NCBI RefSeq assembly: GCF_023337795.1
Contig: NZ_JALIRS010000003.1
Span: 372,001-436,000, forward strand
DNA from: Lysinibacillus sp. BPa_S21
GTDB lineage: Bacteria > Bacillota > Bacilli > Bacillales_A > Planococcaceae
Reading direction: 5' to 3'
Length of the DNA stretch: 64,000 nt
Each line of letters opens with the position of its first letter. Position 1 is the stretch's first letter. The notes beneath the pieces are model-generated. The model did not search any database and was not told the DNA's origin. It saw nothing but the letters and a program-made list of their open reading frames with translations. This document shows positions 7,705-18,300 of the stretch, piece by piece. The translations under genes were made by a program, and so were the position numbers.

Positions 7705-9186
7705 TTATGTTACTAAATAAGCAGAATCTTTCGTAGAAACATCTATTGTATTATCCATCTGATTAAATGTGTAGATTGGGAATTGTAAGTGGAAGCATGT
7801 CCCCTTCTGTAATTCACTATTCACACCTATTACACCTTCATGCTCCTCAATCACCTTTTTCACGAAAGCAAGGCCTAGTCCTGTCCCTGTTGATTTCGTC
7901 GTGTAAAAAGGTTGGAATAAGTTTTGAAGGGTAGCGCTGTCCATACCAGCACCTTCGTCTTTAATCAGTAATTCTACAATCGAGCAATCAATAGCATTCA
8001 TTTCTACTGTAATCGTTCCACCATTATTCATGGATTCCATCGCATTTTTAATAAGATTCATGAATACTTGCTTTAAGCGATTCTCATTGCCACCAATGTA
8101 TATTTGGGTAGAAGGAGAAATGTATTGAATCATAATATTTTTCATAAGCGCATCTGGAAGCATAAACTCAATCACTTGCTTCACAATATTGTTTAGCTCT
8201 ATTAATTCCACTTTCGTACTTGTTGGCTTGGACAATACTAAAAGCTCGGATAAAATTTGTTCCATCCGTTGAAGTTCACTATCGATAACAGATAAATACA
8301 TGCGCGATTCTTCATCAGCATTTAGCTTTAATAATTCGGTAAAGCCCTTTAAAGAAGTTAATGGATTGCGAATCTCATGGGCAATACTTGCGGCCATTTG
8401 ACCGACAACATTTAAAGCTTGCTGATGTTCAACTTTATGTTGAAGTTGTTTCTTTTCTGTTTCATCATTAATGACTGTGACAATAATATTGTTGTATTCA
8501 TCAAAGATACTTGAGATTTCATAATAGCAAGGGGTAATAACTTGAGTCTCATCAATTACATGAACCTTTGCATGCTTTTCACCCATCAGTTTAGAAAGGT
8601 ATGCTGTAATTTGACCCTTCTTCAATGTAAATGTATCAAAGATGTGCTGATGTGCCTTATGAAGAAGCTGCGCTTTTTCTATTTTCAAATACATTTCGGC
8701 ATACTTATTTAGCCCAAGAATGATCCCGCTAGCGTCACTTATAATAACAGCGTACGGTAAGTGATCATAAGCATTGAAAAATTGAGATCTCTCTTGCTTT
8801 TGACTAACATATAATTCATGAGCTATATCATTATTTAATGTTGTAATTTGTGCAACTATTTCTTCTGTGCTCGGATCATAAAAACATTTGAAGGACATCA
8901 TTTCAAACTCATTACTAGCTGTTTGAATATTGAAGATCTCTTCAGATCTTAAATCACTTTCTAATTGTTTGACGAACTTCGCCCAATTTAAATTAGACGG
9001 CTCGTCCATAGTTAAATAGCCAATATACGTTGAATTAAGGTTAAAAAGTTTAATAGCTGCCTCATTCACGTTCAAAATTTTCCCTGCTTTATTAAGAATA
9101 AGTGTTGGTGACGAAGTACTTGTCATAAGATTTCCAAAACATTGATTAATATCATATTGCTTCAACTTTCTCACCGAACCTTTCAA
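7705..9186 (-). CDS. soluble PAS-domain sensor histidine kinase (sporulation-kinase type)
   Basis: The protein of about 490 residues has no membrane segment. Two PAS-like domains (about residues 18-120 and 135-245; ILNKAGKILNVNEAAI and VIISDASGIILGLNKYAEM) precede a HisKA domain with the phosphorylated His270 in ASIAHEIRNPLTSLKGF, then the ATPase boxes N (NLIKNAMESM), G1 (DEGAGMD) and G2 (STGTGLGLAFV). This is the KinA/KinE layout, so it may feed the Spo0A phosphorelay. No response-regulator gene is adjacent, again as in sporulation kinases. The start is uncertain: TTG at 9186, or GTG at 9174 behind AAAGG. Confidence 0.9.
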   Translation of the reverse strand: MKGSVRKLKQYDINQCFGNLMTSTSSPTLILNKAGKILNVNEAAIKLFNLNSTYIGYLTMDEPSNLNWAKFVKQLESDLRSEEIFNIQTASNEFEMMSFKCFYDPSTEEIVAQITTLNNDIAHELYVSQKQERSQFFNAYDHLPYAVIISDASGIILGLNKYAEMYLKIEKAQLLHKAHQHIFDTFTLKKGQITAYLSKLMGEKHAKVHVIDETQVITPCYYEISSIFDEYNNIIVTVINDETEKKQLQHKVEHQQALNVVGQMAASIAHEIRNPLTSLKGFTELLKLNADEESRMYLSVIDSELQRMEQILSELLVLSKPTSTKVELIELNNIVKQVIEFMLPDALMKNIMIQYISPSTQIYIGGNENRLKQVFMNLIKNAMESMNNGGTITVEMNAIDCSIVELLIKDEGAGMDSATLQNLFQPFYTTKSTGTGLGLAFVKKVIEEHEGVIGVNSELQKGTCFHLQFPIYTFNQMDNTIDVSTKDSAYLVT

Positions 9187-9385
9187 AAGAGTAAAAAACC
9201 CCTTAATTGAATTTTGAGCCCTTACTATACTTTATGATTGCACGATTCTATTATTACAAAATTTAGTAAATTCAAGTATTTAAAATTATTTCACGAACTG
9301 TTCACAAAATAAATAGGTAAAAAGGATTATATTGTATGACAGCAACTTGACTGTTACAATTATAAATTGAAAGGAAGATTATTGC

Positions 9386-11125
9386 ATGAATACTATTTTA
9401 ACTACATTAAACGCAAAGTACATTCACACAAATTTAGCTTTGCGTTATTTAAAAGGTGCAGCTTTACCAGAATTTAATCCAATTATTGCAGAGTATACAA
9501 TTAAAGATCCTGCTTTTAATATTGTATCAGATTTATTCCAAAAAAAACCTGATATCGTTGGATTCAGTTGTTATATTTGGAATATTGAAGAAACTATTCA
9601 CGTCATCAAGATGTTAAAAACTGTCTGTCCAAATGTTAAAATTTTGCTCGGTGGACCTGAAGTTTCTTACGACGCTCACCATTGGTTGCGTAGAATTGAA
9701 GAGGTTGATTTTATTGTTATGGGTGAAGGAGAAACTTCATTTAAACAATTATTACGCTATTTACATGATGAAATTTCATTGGAGGATGTTCCGGGAATTG
9801 CCTACTTAGAGGATGGCAAAGTACGCATTCACGCACAAGCACCAAAAGTTGATTTACGTGAATTGCCAAGTCCGTTTCGTTTTGAGGAAGACCTCCCCCA
9901 TCTTGGCAAACGAATTCAATATATTGAAACAAGTCGTGGCTGCCCATTTAGCTGTCAATTTTGTTTATCTTCTATTGAAGTAGGTGTTCGTTATTTCAAC
10001 CGTGAAAAAATAAAAGAAGATATTCGATTCTTGATGGATAATGGAGCTCGTACTATTAAATTTGTTGACCGTACCTTTAATATAAGCCGCAGCTATGCAA
10101 TGGAAATGTTCCAGTTTTTAATCGATGAACATAAGCCAGGGGTCGTATTCCAATTTGAAATTACCGCAGATATTATGCGTCCTGAGGTTATCCAATTTTT
10201 AAATGATAACGCACCTAAAGGCCTTTTCCGTTTTGAAATTGGTGTTCAGTCAACGAATGATTTAACAAATACTCTTGTGAAGCGCCGTCAAAACTTTGAA
10301 AAACTAACGCGTACAGTGACGATGGTTAAAGAAGGTGGAAAAATTGATCAGCATTTAGATTTAATTGCTGGCTTACCAGAGGAAGATTACGCAAGCTTCC
10401 GTCAAACCTTTAATGATGTTTTCGCAATGCGACCAGAAGAATTACAGCTTGGATTCCTTAAACTTCTGCGCGGTACAGGCCTTCGTCTAGAGGCTGAAAA
10501 ATTCGGCTATACGTATGTGGACCTATCTCCTTACGAGATTTTCTCAAACAATGTCTTAACATTTGATGATATTGTACGTATTAAACATGCAGAGGATGTA
10601 CTTGAGAAATATTGGAACGATCACCGTATGGACCATACGATTGAATACTTAGTAACTGAAGTGTTTGAAACACCATTTGATTTCTTCCAAAATTTCGGTA
10701 CTTTTTGGGAAACGAAAGGCTGGTCTCGTATCGGTCATCAGCTCGAGGATTTATTCCGCCGTTTATTGATGTTTTTAGAAACTGTAGAAGGTGCTAATTT
10801 AACTATCATTCAAAGCCTAATGCAACTAGATTATTTAATGGCACAGCAGTTCCAGCCACGTAAATTATGGTGGAAAGAGCGCCCTACAGAGGAGCAACAA
10901 AAAGCACTCTATAATGCTTTACGTGAAAACCCTGCAATTGCAGGTGAGGCATTCGCCAGCTTCAATCTATCTGAAAAAGAGTTGTTTAAACATACGCTTA
11001 TTATTCCGCACCATATAGATTATCAGGATTTCTCAAAAGGCAAAATTGTACAAAAAAATGGCTATCTATTAACTTACTTCCGTCACGGTCAAGCACCATA
11101 CTTTGCAACAATCCACTCTATATAA
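9386..11125 (+). CDS. B12-binding domain radical SAM protein (DUF4080)
   Basis: The 579-residue enzyme has an N-terminal cobalamin-binding fold (residues 1-140, with ILLGGPEVSYD near 90), a radical SAM domain with Cys186, Cys190 and Cys193 in GCPFSCQFC that bind the 4Fe-4S cluster, and a C-terminal DUF4080 domain from about residue 370. It belongs to the large B12-dependent radical SAM class that includes methylases; the substrate of this subfamily is unknown. It has its own ATG behind AAAGGAAG and its own terminator, with no partner gene. Confidence 0.9.
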   Translation: MNTILTTLNAKYIHTNLALRYLKGAALPEFNPIIAEYTIKDPAFNIVSDLFQKKPDIVGFSCYIWNIEETIHVIKMLKTVCPNVKILLGGPEVSYDAHHWLRRIEEVDFIVMGEGETSFKQLLRYLHDEISLEDVPGIAYLEDGKVRIHAQAPKVDLRELPSPFRFEEDLPHLGKRIQYIETSRGCPFSCQFCLSSIEVGVRYFNREKIKEDIRFLMDNGARTIKFVDRTFNISRSYAMEMFQFLIDEHKPGVVFQFEITADIMRPEVIQFLNDNAPKGLFRFEIGVQSTNDLTNTLVKRRQNFEKLTRTVTMVKEGGKIDQHLDLIAGLPEEDYASFRQTFNDVFAMRPEELQLGFLKLLRGTGLRLEAEKFGYTYVDLSPYEIFSNNVLTFDDIVRIKHAEDVLEKYWNDHRMDHTIEYLVTEVFETPFDFFQNFGTFWETKGWSRIGHQLEDLFRRLLMFLETVEGANLTIIQSLMQLDYLMAQQFQPRKLWWKERPTEEQQKALYNALRENPAIAGEAFASFNLSEKELFKHTLIIPHHIDYQDFSKGKIVQKNGYLLTYFRHGQAPYFATIHSI

Positions 11126-11170
11126 TAAAAAACGCTAGTCCTTTAATAAATTTTAGGACTAGCGTTTTTT
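11125..11170 (+). terminator. terminator after the radical SAM gene
   Basis: AAAAAACGCTAGTCCT pairs with AGGACTAGCGTTTTTT around a 14-base loop. Confidence 0.9.
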
Positions 11171-11508
11171 CACTCATAAAGAATACTTAATTGTTACCTA
11201 AACGAAACAATTGCTTTTTTATTGAACTTATTGTAAATAAAATGTAACTTTATTACGGCTAACAGTAGCTAGTAAAGGCATTACAATTATCCTAAAAAAG
11301 TTTAGTACGAAATTCTCAACTCATCCACACCAAACTCCTGTAAATATTACCTAAAAACCATCCGTAAGAACCAGGAAAAAACAATTTAAAATTTTTCGAC
11401 AATTATGTGGCAACAATAATTTTTTAGGTAAATCCACTATTCCTCGGCACAATGTTAAACCTACATCGTTAATTTCAAAATGAATTATGGACGAAATTAC
11501 CCTAAACT
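11171..11508. other. 338-bp AT-rich intergenic stretch
   Basis: Nothing codes here on either strand with a ribosome site. ATTACCTAAAAA near 11346 and ATTTTTTAGGTAAATC near 11419 form a loose inverted pair, and TACCTAAACG occurs at 11196. No riboswitch or repeat-family motif is recognisable. It is the 3' flank of the ktrB-like gene, which has no obvious hairpin terminator. Confidence 0.5.
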
Positions 11509-12864
11509 TTAGCCAATAATCACCCTTTCCTTAGGATAGTGATAACTTGATTTTTTGCCTCTACCTCCACCACCTAGAGTGTAAAGGAAGGAAATTAAAC
11601 CGACACGACCAATAAACATTAAAATCATAATGATAATTTTGCCAACTACTGATAAGTCGGATGTGATGCCTAGAGACATTCCACACGTTCCGAACGCTGA
11701 TGTAATTTCAAAAATTATTTGAATCAGTGATGCATGCGGTTCAGTAATGAGTAAAATAATCGTCGCAACTAATACCATAAAGAACGCCAATAAGATAACA
11801 ACAAACGAGCGGAATACATCAATTAAATGTATTTCACGTCCGAATACTTGAATATCCTCTCTTCCCCGTGAAAAGGTAATTAAGAATAGAATGGCCATGG
11901 CAAACGTTGTTGTACGTATCCCGCCACCAACTGAACTTGGCGAAGAACCAATAAACATTAAAAAGCTCATAAAAATATCTGTCGCTTCACTGAAGGTTGT
12001 TACATCGTACGTCGTAAGTCCAGCTGATCGTGTTGAAACAGAATGGAACATTGCAGAAAACAGGGCCTCATGCCAAGACATTCCCTTAAAGGAATGGAAT
12101 GATTCAAGCAATAAAATAACAAGAGCCCCTACCACAAATAAAAGGGCATATGTGGAGGTAGTTATTTTTGTAAATAAACTAAAGCGAAAATTTGCATGGC
12201 GATTAAGTAAAAAGGTTTTCACTTCAATTAATACTGGGAATCCTATTGCACCAAGGACAATTAGCACCATCGTTATCAATTGAACAAAATAATCGTTATG
12301 AAACGGCAGTAAACTCATGCCCGTAATATCAAAGCCACCGTTTGTAGTAGCTGAAATGGAAGCAAAGACACCGTGAATCAAGGCTTCATTGAAAGTATCA
12401 AAATATTTCGTGAAGTGCAAAGTTAAAATGAACGCACCCATCACTTCAATACCCATTAAGATTTTCAATATTTCTCGTATTAATTGAACAACCCCTGATA
12501 AATTGTATTGATTATGGTCGATCATAATCAATTGACGCTCACGCATACCGATTTTTTTCCCAACAAGTAACCACACAAAGGTACCGAGTGACATAATGCC
12601 AATTGCCCCAAGCTGTAAAATGACAAGTACCATCACGAGTCCAAATGTTGTATAGCTTTCAGATATATTGAATGTTGTTAAACCTGTTACACTAACTGCA
12701 CTGACTGCCGTAAACAAGCTATCTAATAATGAAACTTTAACACCTTCTTGGTGAACGCCTGGTAGCCGTAGTAACAGGAAGGAAATCGCTATAGCTATAA
12801 AATAATAAGAGACAAGCACCTGAAAAGGTGTAACAAGTCTATTTTTTGATCTTTTCCAGGGCAC
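11509..12864 (-). CDS. TrkH/KtrB-family potassium uptake channel subunit
   Basis: The 451-residue membrane protein has four pore-loop repeats with selectivity glycines in SVTGLTTFN, SATTNGGFD, STRSAGLTTYD and SAFGTCGMSLG, the KtrB/TrkH architecture. It passes K+ (with Na+) across the cell membrane and works with a cytoplasmic KtrA/KtrC RCK subunit that is not in the window, as with the unlinked B. subtilis ktrC/ktrD pair. The GTG at 12864 is chosen because AAGGAAGGGG lies eight bases upstream; the longer open frame reads back through a terminator hairpin. Length fits KtrB/KtrD (about 445-450). Confidence 0.9.
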   Translation of the reverse strand: MPWKRSKNRLVTPFQVLVSYYFIAIAISFLLLRLPGVHQEGVKVSLLDSLFTAVSAVSVTGLTTFNISESYTTFGLVMVLVILQLGAIGIMSLGTFVWLLVGKKIGMRERQLIMIDHNQYNLSGVVQLIREILKILMGIEVMGAFILTLHFTKYFDTFNEALIHGVFASISATTNGGFDITGMSLLPFHNDYFVQLITMVLIVLGAIGFPVLIEVKTFLLNRHANFRFSLFTKITTSTYALLFVVGALVILLLESFHSFKGMSWHEALFSAMFHSVSTRSAGLTTYDVTTFSEATDIFMSFLMFIGSSPSSVGGGIRTTTFAMAILFLITFSRGREDIQVFGREIHLIDVFRSFVVILLAFFMVLVATIILLITEPHASLIQIIFEITSAFGTCGMSLGITSDLSVVGKIIIMILMFIGRVGLISFLYTLGGGGRGKKSSYHYPKERVIIG

Positions 12865-12925
12865 TTTGACAACCCCTTCCTTATATGATGCCAAACTCGA
12901 TAGATTATAGTATAGAAAAAATTTT

Positions 12926-12963
12926 AAAAAAAAGAAAGAGGAATAGATACGACTATTCCTCAT
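12926..12963 (-). terminator. terminator between terC and ktrB
   Basis: On the minus strand GAGGAATAGTCGTATCTATTCCTC is a stem-loop (shown here in 20-base limits: stem GAGGAATAG / CTATTCCTC) followed by TTTCTTTTTTTT. It ends the terC transcript about 70 bases past its stop and lies just upstream of ktrB. Confidence 0.8.
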
Positions 12964-13030
12964 CAATTATGCCCTCGAAGTTTTTAGCTTGAGTCCCTCT
13001 CATTCAGCGAATATTATTTGCCGAAATTAG

Positions 13031-13798
13031 TTAATGGGTTTTATTTTTATGACGAACTCCCACCAAGTAACCTATAAATGCGATAGACACTAATACAATC
13101 CAGAACGTTAACTCCCACACAGTTGAATGTGGAAACTCTGCAGGTAAAATGCCCACCTTCTCATGGGATAAAGTCAATACGACAAGCTTCACCCCTACCC
13201 AGCCTACAATTAAAAATGCAGCAGTTTCAAGTGAAGGATAGTCATTGAGTATTTTCACAAACCATTGTGCCGCAAATCGCATCATGATTACTCCGATAAA
13301 CCCTCCAAGTAACATGACCATAAATTGCCCACCGTTGATGCCACCTATATCAAAGTTCCCTAACTGCGGTAAAGATACTGCAATAGCAACTGCAGCAAGC
13401 ATAGAATCAATAGCAAATGCAATATCCGCGGCCTCTACTTTAAGTACTGTCATCCAAAAACCAGCACCCTTTTTCCCCTGTTCATCGTTAGATTCTTCTT
13501 GTGAATCCTCTTTATTACGCAAATCATATATATTTTTGGCAGACATGAATAATAAATAAGCTGCTCCCAACGCTTGAATTTGCCAATAGTTCACTAATAC
13601 TGTAATAACAAAAAGTGCTGAGAATCGGAAAATTAACGCGCCGAATAATCCATAAAATAATGCTTTTTTTTGTTGTTCGTGGGGTAGATGCTTTACCATT
13701 ACAGCCATGACAACTGCATTATCTGCTGCTAATAACCCTTCTAATACTATAAGTACAATTAGTACCCAGCCGTATTGTAATAAAATTGATTCCATCAT
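13031..13798 (-). CDS. TerC family membrane protein, Mn2+-riboswitch controlled
   Basis: The 255-residue protein has about seven membrane helices with the TerC signature acidic residues inside them: LIVLEGLLAADNAVVMAVM near residue 15 and VEAADIAFAIDSMLA near residue 122. Bacillus relatives YkoY and YceF/MeeF-type TerC proteins export or deliver manganese to secreted enzymes. Control by the yybP-ykoY element just upstream supports a manganese role directly. GAGGAGG precedes two adjacent ATGs; either may be used. A charged loop (residues 70-108) is rich in Glu and Lys. Confidence 0.9.
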   Translation of the reverse strand: MMESILLQYGWVLIVLIVLEGLLAADNAVVMAVMVKHLPHEQQKKALFYGLFGALIFRFSALFVITVLVNYWQIQALGAAYLLFMSAKNIYDLRNKEDSQEESNDEQGKKGAGFWMTVLKVEAADIAFAIDSMLAAVAIAVSLPQLGNFDIGGINGGQFMVMLLGGFIGVIMMRFAAQWFVKILNDYPSLETAAFLIVGWVGVKLVVLTLSHEKVGILPAEFPHSTVWELTFWIVLVSIAFIGYLVGVRHKNKTH

Positions 13799-13849
13799 GT
13801 GCCTCCTCTAAAGCTCTTTTACCCAAAATAGTCATTTCTATACGAGCAC

Positions 13850-14042
13850 AAAAGAAAAGACCCCTGCCCTTATAAAAAGGCAAAGGTCTCGCTAAGCAAA
13901 TAAATACTGACTCAGTACCACTCTTACTAGTAGCTAATACCACTAGGCTAGAGTTATTCGCTTATCACACCCGATGGTAAAAACCATGTAATGACGAATG
14001 TGATCCAGATACATCGCTCGTATCTGTTAGCTACTCCCCTTT
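13850..14042 (-). ncRNA. yybP-ykoY manganese riboswitch with overlapping terminator
   Basis: On the minus strand the leader opens with the hallmark AAAGGGGAGTAGC (14042-14030) and closes with GCGAGACCTTTGCC (about 13890-13877), the two most conserved parts of the yybP-ykoY class. The 3' end of the aptamer, AGACCTTTGCC, also forms the 5' arm of a terminator with GGGCAGGGGTCT followed by TTTTCTTTT (13889-13850). Mn2+ binding to this class stabilises the aptamer and turns the downstream gene on. The gene downstream is terC, a known class of target. Confidence 0.92.
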
Positions 14043-14240
14043 GACAAAACGTCGAAGGTTTTTTTCTTCTGAAAGCTTATTATAGCACTATCATATAATA
14101 GTGGCAAAATTATCTACCCTAATAGGCTCTGATTTTATTCGTCAATAATAAACCTAATTTCCCCAATCGACATTCTTGTAGTGATGTTTGCTGGAAGGAT
14201 CATAAACCGATTGCATCAACTCTCTATCAGTAGACTACAT

Positions 14241-15326
14241 TTACCTTATCTGAATTTGATAGCTTTTATCTTCTTTATGTGCTAAATAGAAATCAATCAT
14301 GCTAGGCATAGTCTGTATAAAATCAGGGCATGTAATTTCACCCTTTTTTAAAATAGTAACTGCTTCTGATGTATCAAACTTCGCATTCCAAGTTAAGTAG
14401 TCTAAAGTTTCTTGCTCGACCCCTAGTTTTTTTCGAATAAATGGCACTTGTAAAGATATTCTCGCTAATATTAACGGTACTCGCCCTTTAGGATAATGGT
14501 TAGTTATAGATTTTACCATCGTCCGATACACCTCTTGCACAGGGTGAGGGTTCGGGTCTGTTAGATGCAAAGTTTTCCCTTCAGCGCATTTTTCATTAAC
14601 GAGATAAGTCGCGGCGTTTATAATATAATCCACTGGCACCACATTTATTGTTGATGTTGATTGGCCAATATACGGGATAAAAGGAAGGCATTTTAATTTA
14701 TCCACCATATTTAAAAAGAAATAAGGCCCATCAAATTTAATCGTTTCCCCTGTTTTAGAATGGCCACGTACTATGCCAGGTCGAATAATTGTCAGTGGTA
14801 TTTCTGATTTCAAATCCTCTACTCGATGCTCAGCTTCATACTTTGTTTCCTCATAATAATTTTTAAAAGCAGGCGGACGAATTAGTTCGTTTTCACACAA
14901 AATTCCCTCACGCGTTCCAGCTACATACGCTGTACTAAAATACATATAGCGTCTTAAGTTCGGCAAAGTTCGCACAAAATCATTAACCATAGTCGTACCA
15001 TGCACATTTACCTTCCATGCTAGATCACGTGGTACTGCTAAATCATAAATGGCAGCCAAATGCCAAAGCACCTTTATTCGAGGTACAATTTCCTGCACAA
15101 TATTGTTTTCTAGACCAAGATTCGGTAATGTAATATCTCCCTCTACTATATGAATAGAACAGTTAGGAAACATCTCTAAAATATGCTCTCTTTCTAAATT
15201 TGCTTTGACTAATTCACCAGCTAAAACAATCGCGATAACTTCCTCTGTTTGTTTTTTTCGAAATAGCTCTCGTATTAATTGACTTGAAATAAAACCCGGA
15301 AAACCTGTAAAAAAGTGAACCCCCAT
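14241..15326 (-). CDS. SDR family oxidoreductase, thioester-reductase/male-sterility-like
   Basis: The 361-residue protein starts with a Rossmann motif (FFTGFPGFISSQLIREL), has a catalytic-type tyrosine-lysine pair in NYYEETKYEAE near residue 150, and follows the NAD-binding_4 layout used by fatty acyl-CoA reductases and thioester reductase domains (LTIIRPGIVRGHSKTG). It may reduce an acyl thioester or act on a lipid-linked substrate; unproven. It starts 18 bases after the swrC-like stop behind GGAGGG, so the two probably form one operon. Confidence 0.8.
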   Translation of the reverse strand: MGVHFFTGFPGFISSQLIRELFRKKQTEEVIAIVLAGELVKANLEREHILEMFPNCSIHIVEGDITLPNLGLENNIVQEIVPRIKVLWHLAAIYDLAVPRDLAWKVNVHGTTMVNDFVRTLPNLRRYMYFSTAYVAGTREGILCENELIRPPAFKNYYEETKYEAEHRVEDLKSEIPLTIIRPGIVRGHSKTGETIKFDGPYFFLNMVDKLKCLPFIPYIGQSTSTINVVPVDYIINAATYLVNEKCAEGKTLHLTDPNPHPVQEVYRTMVKSITNHYPKGRVPLILARISLQVPFIRKKLGVEQETLDYLTWNAKFDTSEAVTILKKGEITCPDFIQTMPSMIDFYLAHKEDKSYQIQIR

Positions 15327-15344
15327 CTTTCATCCCTCCTGAAC

Positions 15345-18300
15345 TTACCGCATCTTCCTAGTCTCTTTATCCATGAAAGTATAAACAACTGGTACAATAT
15401 ATAATGTCAATAAAGTTGATGTCACCAGTCCTCCGATTACGACAATCCCCATCGGTTGATTCATCTCAGTTCCTTCGCCAATGCCAAGAGCAAGCGGTAG
15501 CAATCCTAAGATGGTTGTGAAAGCGGTCATTAAAATTGGGCGAAGTCGATCTTGTGTAGCCAGTAATATCGCATCATACGACGCCACTCCTCTAGCCTTT
15601 TGTTGATTAATGTAATCGACTAGTACAATCCCGTTATTCACGACAATTCCAACTAACACTAAAATTCCTATAACAGACGTCACACCCACTAGCGTGTTCG
15701 TTGCAAACATCGCAACTGCCACGCCAATAATCATTAATGGTACTGTAAACATAATCACAAATGGATATTTGAATGATTCAAATTGTGCAGCCATCACGAT
15801 ATAGACAAGCACAATCGCTAACGCAACGGCTAACAGCATATCATTAATCGCACTATCGTAAAGTTCACGATCACCACTGAAGACAACTTGCGTTTCAGTT
15901 GGTAAATTTGCTTTGTCCAATGCTTTGTCCACTTTTGCTGAGATGCCTCCTAGCGATTCCTTCGTTTCATACTCAACAAAAAATGCAACAGCCGCCGCCT
16001 GATCAGAACGTCTTACCGATACCGGCCCTTCCTGTATAGAAACAGTCGCAATGTCCTCTAGCTTTACAAATAAACCAGCAGGTGAACGAAGCTGCATTGT
16101 TTTTAATGATTCGATACTATCATTAAACACTTGTCCAAAGCCTGTATAGACGGGCAATACAGCACCATCTTCTGCGATTATTTGCGTAGTTAGCTGCCCC
16201 TTCGTCATTTGATTGACCGTTTGAGCAATTTGCGCAGGTGCAAATCCGTAGTCCTTCGCCTTTTCTCGGTCTACTTCGATTTGTATTTCCTTTGCAGTGA
16301 TATCTAAATCCGTTGATACCTTTGTGATGGCCTTTACCTTTAATAGCTCCTGTTGCACTTGATCAACCGAGTTCTGAAGTCTTTGCTCATCAGAGTCTGT
16401 TAACCTAAACGTTAATGTATTTGGTGATGAACCTGTTGTCGTCGAGACATTAAAGTTGATTTCAACTTGCTCCCCTAGCTCAGCATGTAAATCTTGCTCA
16501 ACCTCTTCCACAAATTCAAAAATCGAACGGTCCCTATCTGCTAATGGGACAAGCTTTACATATAACTCTGCTTGATTGGCACTTGTTTGTCCCCGAGCTT
16601 GGGTCTGTTGTGTACCACCGATTAAGCTAACATATAAGTCAACATCTTTCTCTTGTTTTAAGCGTTCTTCAATTTTCGCAACAACTTTTTCTGTTTCTGA
16701 TACGGCTACCCCTTTTTCAAGATTTACACTAATGGATGCAAATCCCTCATCGGTTGGCGGTAAAAACTCTGTGCCCATTTTCATAAGCCCAAACAACGCC
16801 AGTCCAAAACAGACAACTGCTGAGATTAGTACAAGCATACGGTGACGCAATACCCAAATAATTGATATTTTGTAACTCCTATAAAAGGATGACTCATTAC
16901 GTTTTTCATAAATATTCGTCGACTTCATTTTTAAAAGACGACTTGCCAGCATTGGAACAACTGTTAACGCAACAACTAAAGAAGCGATTAAACTAAAGGA
17001 AATCGTTAACGCAAATTCTGTGAAAATTTGCCCTATTAATCCTTCAATAAACATTACAGGTATGAATACGGCAATCGTTGTAAGAGTGGAAGCAGTAATC
17101 GCAAGCGCCACTTCTTTTGTCCCTTCTTTAGCTGCTGTTATCGGGTCCTTGCCAAGTCCTAAGTGTCGTTCAATGTTTTCAATAACAACGATAGCATTAT
17201 CCACCAACATACCGATCCCAAGTGCTAACGCCCCTAATGTCATAATATTGAGCGAGAAATTGGCAAAAAACATTAAGACAAATGTAACAATCACGGAATA
17301 GGGAATCGCAATGCCAATGATCATAGGGCTTTTCACACTGCGTAGAAAGATAAACAATATGAACATTGCGAATAATCCACCTACAAGTAGAGAAGATCCA
17401 ATATTGCTTATTGCTAAATCTACATAGTTACCCTGATCCACTAGTACATCTGCAGCAATTCCTTGATATTGCTTCTTCGTTAATAATTCATTTAAAGCTG
17501 CTTTAAAAGCTTTCGATACTTCTGCCGTATTAGCACCTGATTCCTGTAATACGGACATTAATACCGCCGGATGCTCATTTGCTCGAGTTGTAGTGACGGA
17601 TTTTTGCTCCACGCGCTCAACAGTCGCGACTTCTCCAACAGTTAATGCTTTTCCATCTAGTGGATTTACAGAAATAATTAACTCAGCAATGCTTTCTGGC
17701 GAAGTTAAAGTACTTAAAATACGTGTAGTTAACATCTTCCCATCTGCTGTTAACACTGGTTCACCAGGAAGAGAAACATTGTTAGATTGAATAATCTGAA
17801 CAATATCTGCTTGAGTTAATCCATTTTCAACTAGCTTTGATTCATCTAAAGATATTTGAACTTCTTCTACAAGCTTACCGGAAATATTGACACTCGCGAC
17901 ACCTGCTGTTCGGCGAAGTTCCTTTTCCAAGTCTTCTGCCAGTAATCGCACATCAACATTGTCATTTTCCGCCCGTAGTGAAAGTTGTATGATCGGAAAC
18001 TGTGATGGATCAAATTTTAAAAAGCTAGGTTTCTCAGCATCATTCGGTAGAGGGGTCATATCGATTCGTTGTAAAATATCGAGCTGGGCATCTTCAATAT
18101 TGGTTGACCAATCAAACTCGAGAATAATTAAATTGGATCCTTCTTGAGAGGTAGACTGTAGTTTTTTGATCCCGGGTAAGGTGGCAAGTGTTGTTTCTAA
18201 TGGCTTCGTTATTTTCTCATTAACCTCTGTTGGGCTCGCGCCAGGATAATTTGTAACAACGATGCCTATTGGTGGACGTAATTCCGGAATAAGCGTAATA

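Noticed and set aside
12864..12966. c-di-AMP (ydaO) riboswitch before the ktrB-like gene
   Set aside because: The space between terC and ktrB is too short and contains only the terC terminator; the ydaO hallmark blocks are absent.
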